DNA from: JAJDXO01 sp964620095
GTDB taxonomy: Bacteria > Pseudomonadota > Alphaproteobacteria > Rhodospirillales > UBA2165
DNA length: 6,247 bases
Reading direction: 5' to 3'
NCBI GenBank assembly: GCA_964620095.1
Contig: CAZUGT010000210.1
Coordinates: 1 to 6,247, forward strand
Shown here: positions 6,232 to 6,247 of the stretch, one piece after another
Layout of the letters: each line of letters opens with the position of its first letter
Numbering within the stretch: position 1 is the stretch's first letter
Notes under the pieces: generated by a model
Told to the model about the DNA's origin: nothing
The model's input: only the letters and a program-made list of their open reading frames with translations
Databases searched by the model: none
Translations under genes and position numbers: made by a program

Positions 6232-6247
6232 GGCGGCCAGCCACCCG

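Overview
The window is a gene-dense, GC-rich stretch of bacterial chromosome. Gene content, protein style and codon use suggest an alphaproteobacterium, perhaps Rhodospirillales-like; this is an inference from protein resemblance and was not tested by a search. There are six protein-coding genes, one of them cut by the window start. No RNA genes, insertion sequences, CRISPR arrays or long repeats were seen, and no stretch over 300 bases lacks a gene.

Layout. Positions 1-531 (+) hold the C-terminal part of an MscS-family mechanosensitive channel. Four bases later comes an oligopeptidase B (ptrB, 536-2626, +) with a complete Ser-Asp-His triad. After 26 bases follows a DUF457/YdjM-type membrane 'metal-dependent hydrolase' (2653-3654, +). 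After 46 bases, with a strong ribosome binding site and a possible promoter, comes a TauD/TfdA-type Fe(II)/2-oxoglutarate dioxygenase (3701-4579, +). A signal-peptide-bearing serine hydrolase of the beta-lactamase/class C family (4576-5592, -) converges on it, and the two stop codons overlap by 4 bases. Divergent from the hydrolase, across a 90-base gap, lies a small secreted protein with six cysteines in three pairs, read here as a ricin-type beta-trefoil (5683-6231, +).

How the genes relate. The first three genes are tightly spaced and probably co-transcribed, but they do not form an obvious pathway: osmotic release, peptide degradation and an uncharacterised membrane enzyme. The dioxygenase may have its own promoter. 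The last two genes both encode exported proteins and share one divergent control region, so they could be co-regulated. A perfect 14-base inverted repeat sits exactly over the hydrolase start codon.

Most of the window is ordinary accessory or housekeeping content, and no clear new multi-gene system is visible. The parts most worth a second look are the six-cysteine trefoil protein, its divergent pairing with the serine hydrolase, and the inverted repeat at that hydrolase's start.
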